Positions 62,447 through 64,000 of a stretch of 64,000 nt of DNA are shown here, one piece after another. Position 1 is the stretch's first letter; the number at the start of each line of letters is the position of its first letter. The position numbers and the translations under genes were made by a program. The notes beneath the pieces are model-generated. The model saw nothing but the letters and a program-made list of their open reading frames with translations. It had not been told where the DNA came from and made no database searches. The DNA comes from Algibacter sp. L3A6 (lineage in GTDB: Bacteria; Bacteroidota; Bacteroidia; Flavobacteriales; Flavobacteriaceae): NCBI RefSeq assembly GCF_009796825.1, contig NZ_CP047030.1, positions 1,277,501 through 1,341,500 of the forward strand. The letters run 5' to 3'.

Positions 62447-62908
62447 ATGAAACAAATATTAGAAATTAAGCAAAACTTATTTAATCTCTGTTTAGAGTCG
62501 ATAGATTCCAGATTCCAAACTATACAAAACACCATTAACGAAATCCAGGAATCTTTAACTTCCGAAACCAAAAGTAGCGCAGGCGACAAGCACGAAACAG
62601 GTCGTGCGATGTTGCAATTAGAACGTGAAAAAGCAGGAAACCAGTTAGCCGAAATTAACAAAACTAAAGTCGCACTTTCGAAAATTGATATCCCAAAAAC
62701 ATCGCAAACCGTAGGTTTAGGCAGTGTAATTTACACTAATCAAGCTAATTATTATATTGCAATTAGCGCAGGCGAGTTAACGTACAATAATCAAAAATTC
62801 TATGCCATATCTCCAAACACACCAATTGGTTTGTTATTAATAGGCAAAACAGTTAACGATGCTATTACATTTAGAGCGCAAAATTTTAAAATAGAATCGG
62901 TATTATAA
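62447..62908 (+). CDS. GreA/GreB-like small protein
   Basis: 153 residues. The N-terminal half is a predicted coiled coil (residues 1-75; IKQNLFNLCLESIDSRFQTIQ ... ETGRAMLQLEREKAG). The C-terminal half resembles the FKBP-like domain of GreA/GreB (GSVIYTNQANYYIAISAG ... YAISPNTPIGLLLIGKTVNDAITF). Such proteins occur throughout Flavobacteriaceae, often named wrongly as 3-oxoacyl-ACP synthase in databases (from memory). Action at the RNA polymerase secondary channel is possible, but the acidic tip of Gre factors is not clear here. Its 3' end overlaps the HAD gene by 6 bases. Confidence 0.75.
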   Translation: MKQILEIKQNLFNLCLESIDSRFQTIQNTINEIQESLTSETKSSAGDKHETGRAMLQLEREKAGNQLAEINKTKVALSKIDIPKTSQTVGLGSVIYTNQANYYIAISAGELTYNNQKFYAISPNTPIGLLLIGKTVNDAITFRAQNFKIESVL

Positions 62909-63523
62909 TACTTGGCTCGCAAAATCAGACAGTAAATTATAATCTTTTACATGGAAGGTTTGTATACCTAAATTTTCCGCAGCCTGGATATTATCAATCG
63001 AGTCATCAATAAAAATAGATTCTTCCGGTTTTAAATTACTATCCTTCAAAAGAAAATTAAAAATACCAGCATCTGGTTTTCTAGTCTTTACTTCGTGAGA
63101 ATAATATGCTTTTGTAAACAAATCATTGAATTTATAACCATTTACAGCTTCAAATTCATCTAAAAAATGCTTCTGATGAATAGCATTTGTATTACTCAAA
63201 AGATAAAGATTATACTTTCCTTTTAAACTTTCTATAAATGCAATTCGCGCTTTTGGCATATCTAAAATCATAGCATTCCACGCGACTTTAATAGCTTCAT
63301 AACTTGGTGTTTTACTCGATAATTTAAATAAAGCCTCTAGAAACTCTTCTTCAGAAATCTTACCTATTTCAAAATCATAAAAAAACGAATACTCGTAATG
63401 GTGTCCTGTTTTATTCACAATATTATCAATTCCAATAGTCTGCAATTCGCTAATGGTTTTCGGAACATTTAAATTCAAAATAACACCGCCTAAATCGAAA
63501 ATAATATTTTTTATAGTTTTCAT
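62903..63523 (-). CDS. HAD superfamily hydrolase (YihX-like phosphatase)
   Basis: 206 residues. Motif I is FDLGGVILNLN with the nucleophile aspartate near residue 10, motif II LLSNTNAIH, motif III lysine in KTRKPDAGIF, and motif IV IFIDDSIDN. The helical cap lies between motifs I and II. The family includes sugar-phosphate phosphatases; the substrate is not evident. Convergent with the GreA-like gene. Confidence 0.93.
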   Translation of the reverse strand: MKTIKNIIFDLGGVILNLNVPKTISELQTIGIDNIVNKTGHHYEYSFFYDFEIGKISEEEFLEALFKLSSKTPSYEAIKVAWNAMILDMPKARIAFIESLKGKYNLYLLSNTNAIHQKHFLDEFEAVNGYKFNDLFTKAYYSHEVKTRKPDAGIFNFLLKDSNLKPEESIFIDDSIDNIQAAENLGIQTFHVKDYNLLSDFASQVL

Positions 63524-63887
63524 TTATAAGTTTCTTATCTGCAAATAATAGCGCTAAGCTCAATACGTAACCAAAAATAAAGAAATAGAATGAAACAAAT
63601 AACAGGCACACCCATTACTTTATTATTAAAATTTTTACAAAAAACAGGAAAATCACCCTTTTAATATAGGGCAATGCCCTAACCGAATAAACGTGCCCTT
63701 TGTTTACTTTTACAGTATCATTAATCCATTACACGAATAGTAATACAGAATAAAATAAAAATATTAAGAAGAAGAAGAAAGATGAACACAAATCTACCTT
63801 ACTAAACCTATTATTAATTTTAACCTATTATCAACAAAAAAAGAGTGACGATTGCCCCCATAATCTTCATTCTTTTTTTGTTTTAAT
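63524..63887. other. Intergenic region with palindrome, micro-ORF and hairpin
   Basis: 364 bases. It holds the HAD promoter (minus), an odd palindrome TAGGGCAATGCCCTA (63667-63681), a seven-codon ORF MNTNLPY (63782-63805) after a purine-rich AAGAAGAAGAAAG leader, and a hairpin of 13 pairs with A/T runs. No other coding sign is visible. Confidence 0.4.
63834..63880. terminator. Hairpin between the right-edge gene and the upstream region
   Basis: AAAAAAAGAGTGA and TCATTCTTTTTTT form a 13-base stem, with a G-U wobble on the plus strand and an A-C mismatch on the minus strand; an inner GATT/AATC pairing shortens the loop. It lies just after the minus-strand stop at 63888 and probably ends that gene, though the plus strand pairs better. 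Confidence 0.55.
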
Positions 63888-64000
63888 CTAGTTAATCACA
63901 AGGCAAACCTCAGTATCTACATTCAAAGGTTTTTTATGCTCAAAGAACACCAGCTCTCCATTTAAATCAGCTTCTATTAAATAATAATGGCCTTTAAAAT
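63888..64000 (-). CDS. C-terminal 36 residues of a gene running off the right edge
   Basis: The minus strand is open from the window edge to a TAG at 63888-63890 and reads ... GHYYLIEADLNGELVFFEH ... VCLVIN. The alternating strand pattern, ending in a hydrophobic strand, is like the TOBE domain at the end of some ABC transporter ATPases, but 36 residues are too few to be sure. Confidence 0.6.
   Translation of the reverse strand, partial: FKGHYYLIEADLNGELVFFEHKKPLNVDTEVCLVIN

Noticed and set aside
1..64000. tRNA or rRNA genes, CRISPR arrays, insertion sequences, prophage
   Set aside because: None found on reading both strands: no TψC-loop contexts with cloverleaf partners, no regularly spaced repeats with unique spacers, no transposase or phage genes.

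Overview
The window is a stretch of chromosome from a member of the Flavobacteriaceae (Bacteroidota), probably marine. It is AT-rich and densely coded. The visible promoters follow the Bacteroidota pattern (-7 box TAnnTTTG), and starts have A-rich leaders rather than Shine-Dalgarno sites. The gene content is typical of the family: a complete Bat (aerotolerance) operon, the order pdxA-yceD-rpmF-fabH-accB-accC, a DUF1501/DUF1800 pair, SulP/carbonic anhydrase genes, and a CheB-CheR fusion without flagellar or chemotaxis genes. I see no rRNA, tRNA, insertion sequence, phage gene or CRISPR array.

Layout. 1-5.1 kb: the N-terminal part of a CheB-CheR(-PAS) protein running off the left edge, then the operon yicC-gmk-nadD (minus strand) and an outward-facing formylglycine-generating-enzyme lipoprotein. 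5.1-10.7 kb: DNA polymerase IV, a secreted S9 dipeptidyl peptidase and the NhaA antiporter. 10.8-17.7 kb: an RND efflux operon (GbsR/MarR-like regulator, adaptor, pump, outer-membrane channel, TetR-like regulator), with a perfect palindrome in the promoter. 17.7-31 kb: housekeeping and hypothetical genes (Tex, the Kbp LysM/BON protein, GpsA, DUF1501/DUF1800, an OmpA protein with a HhH partner, ALDH7). 31.2-36.8 kb: a giant thioester-containing alpha-2-macroglobulin lipoprotein.

36.9-43.6 kb: a minus-strand inorganic-carbon cluster of two SulP transporters, two beta carbonic anhydrases, a universal stress protein and a DUF2490 protein. 43.7-53 kb: the Bat operon, moxR-DUF58-membrane protein-batA-batB-batC-batD-batE. 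53.3-55.8 kb: a tightly coupled trio (SDR, HD phosphohydrolase, AlbA_2/Schlafen-like protein). 55.8-56.3 kb: a possible small RNA and a 63-residue secreted protein with a sorting-signal-like tail. 56.3-62.1 kb: riboflavin synthase and the pdxA/fatty-acid initiation cluster. 62.1-64 kb: a copy of a dispersed repeat, a GreA-like small protein, a HAD phosphatase and the tail of another minus-strand gene.

The features most worth attention are non-coding or small: two copies of a palindromic intergenic repeat, heptamer direct repeats in three intra-operon gaps, a candidate small RNA at about 55.87-55.94 kb, the PID-CTERM-like small protein beside it, and the palindromic operator of the efflux operon. 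I did not find a clearly new multi-gene system. The carbon cluster with paired SulP and carbonic anhydrase genes comes closest to an unusual functional unit.
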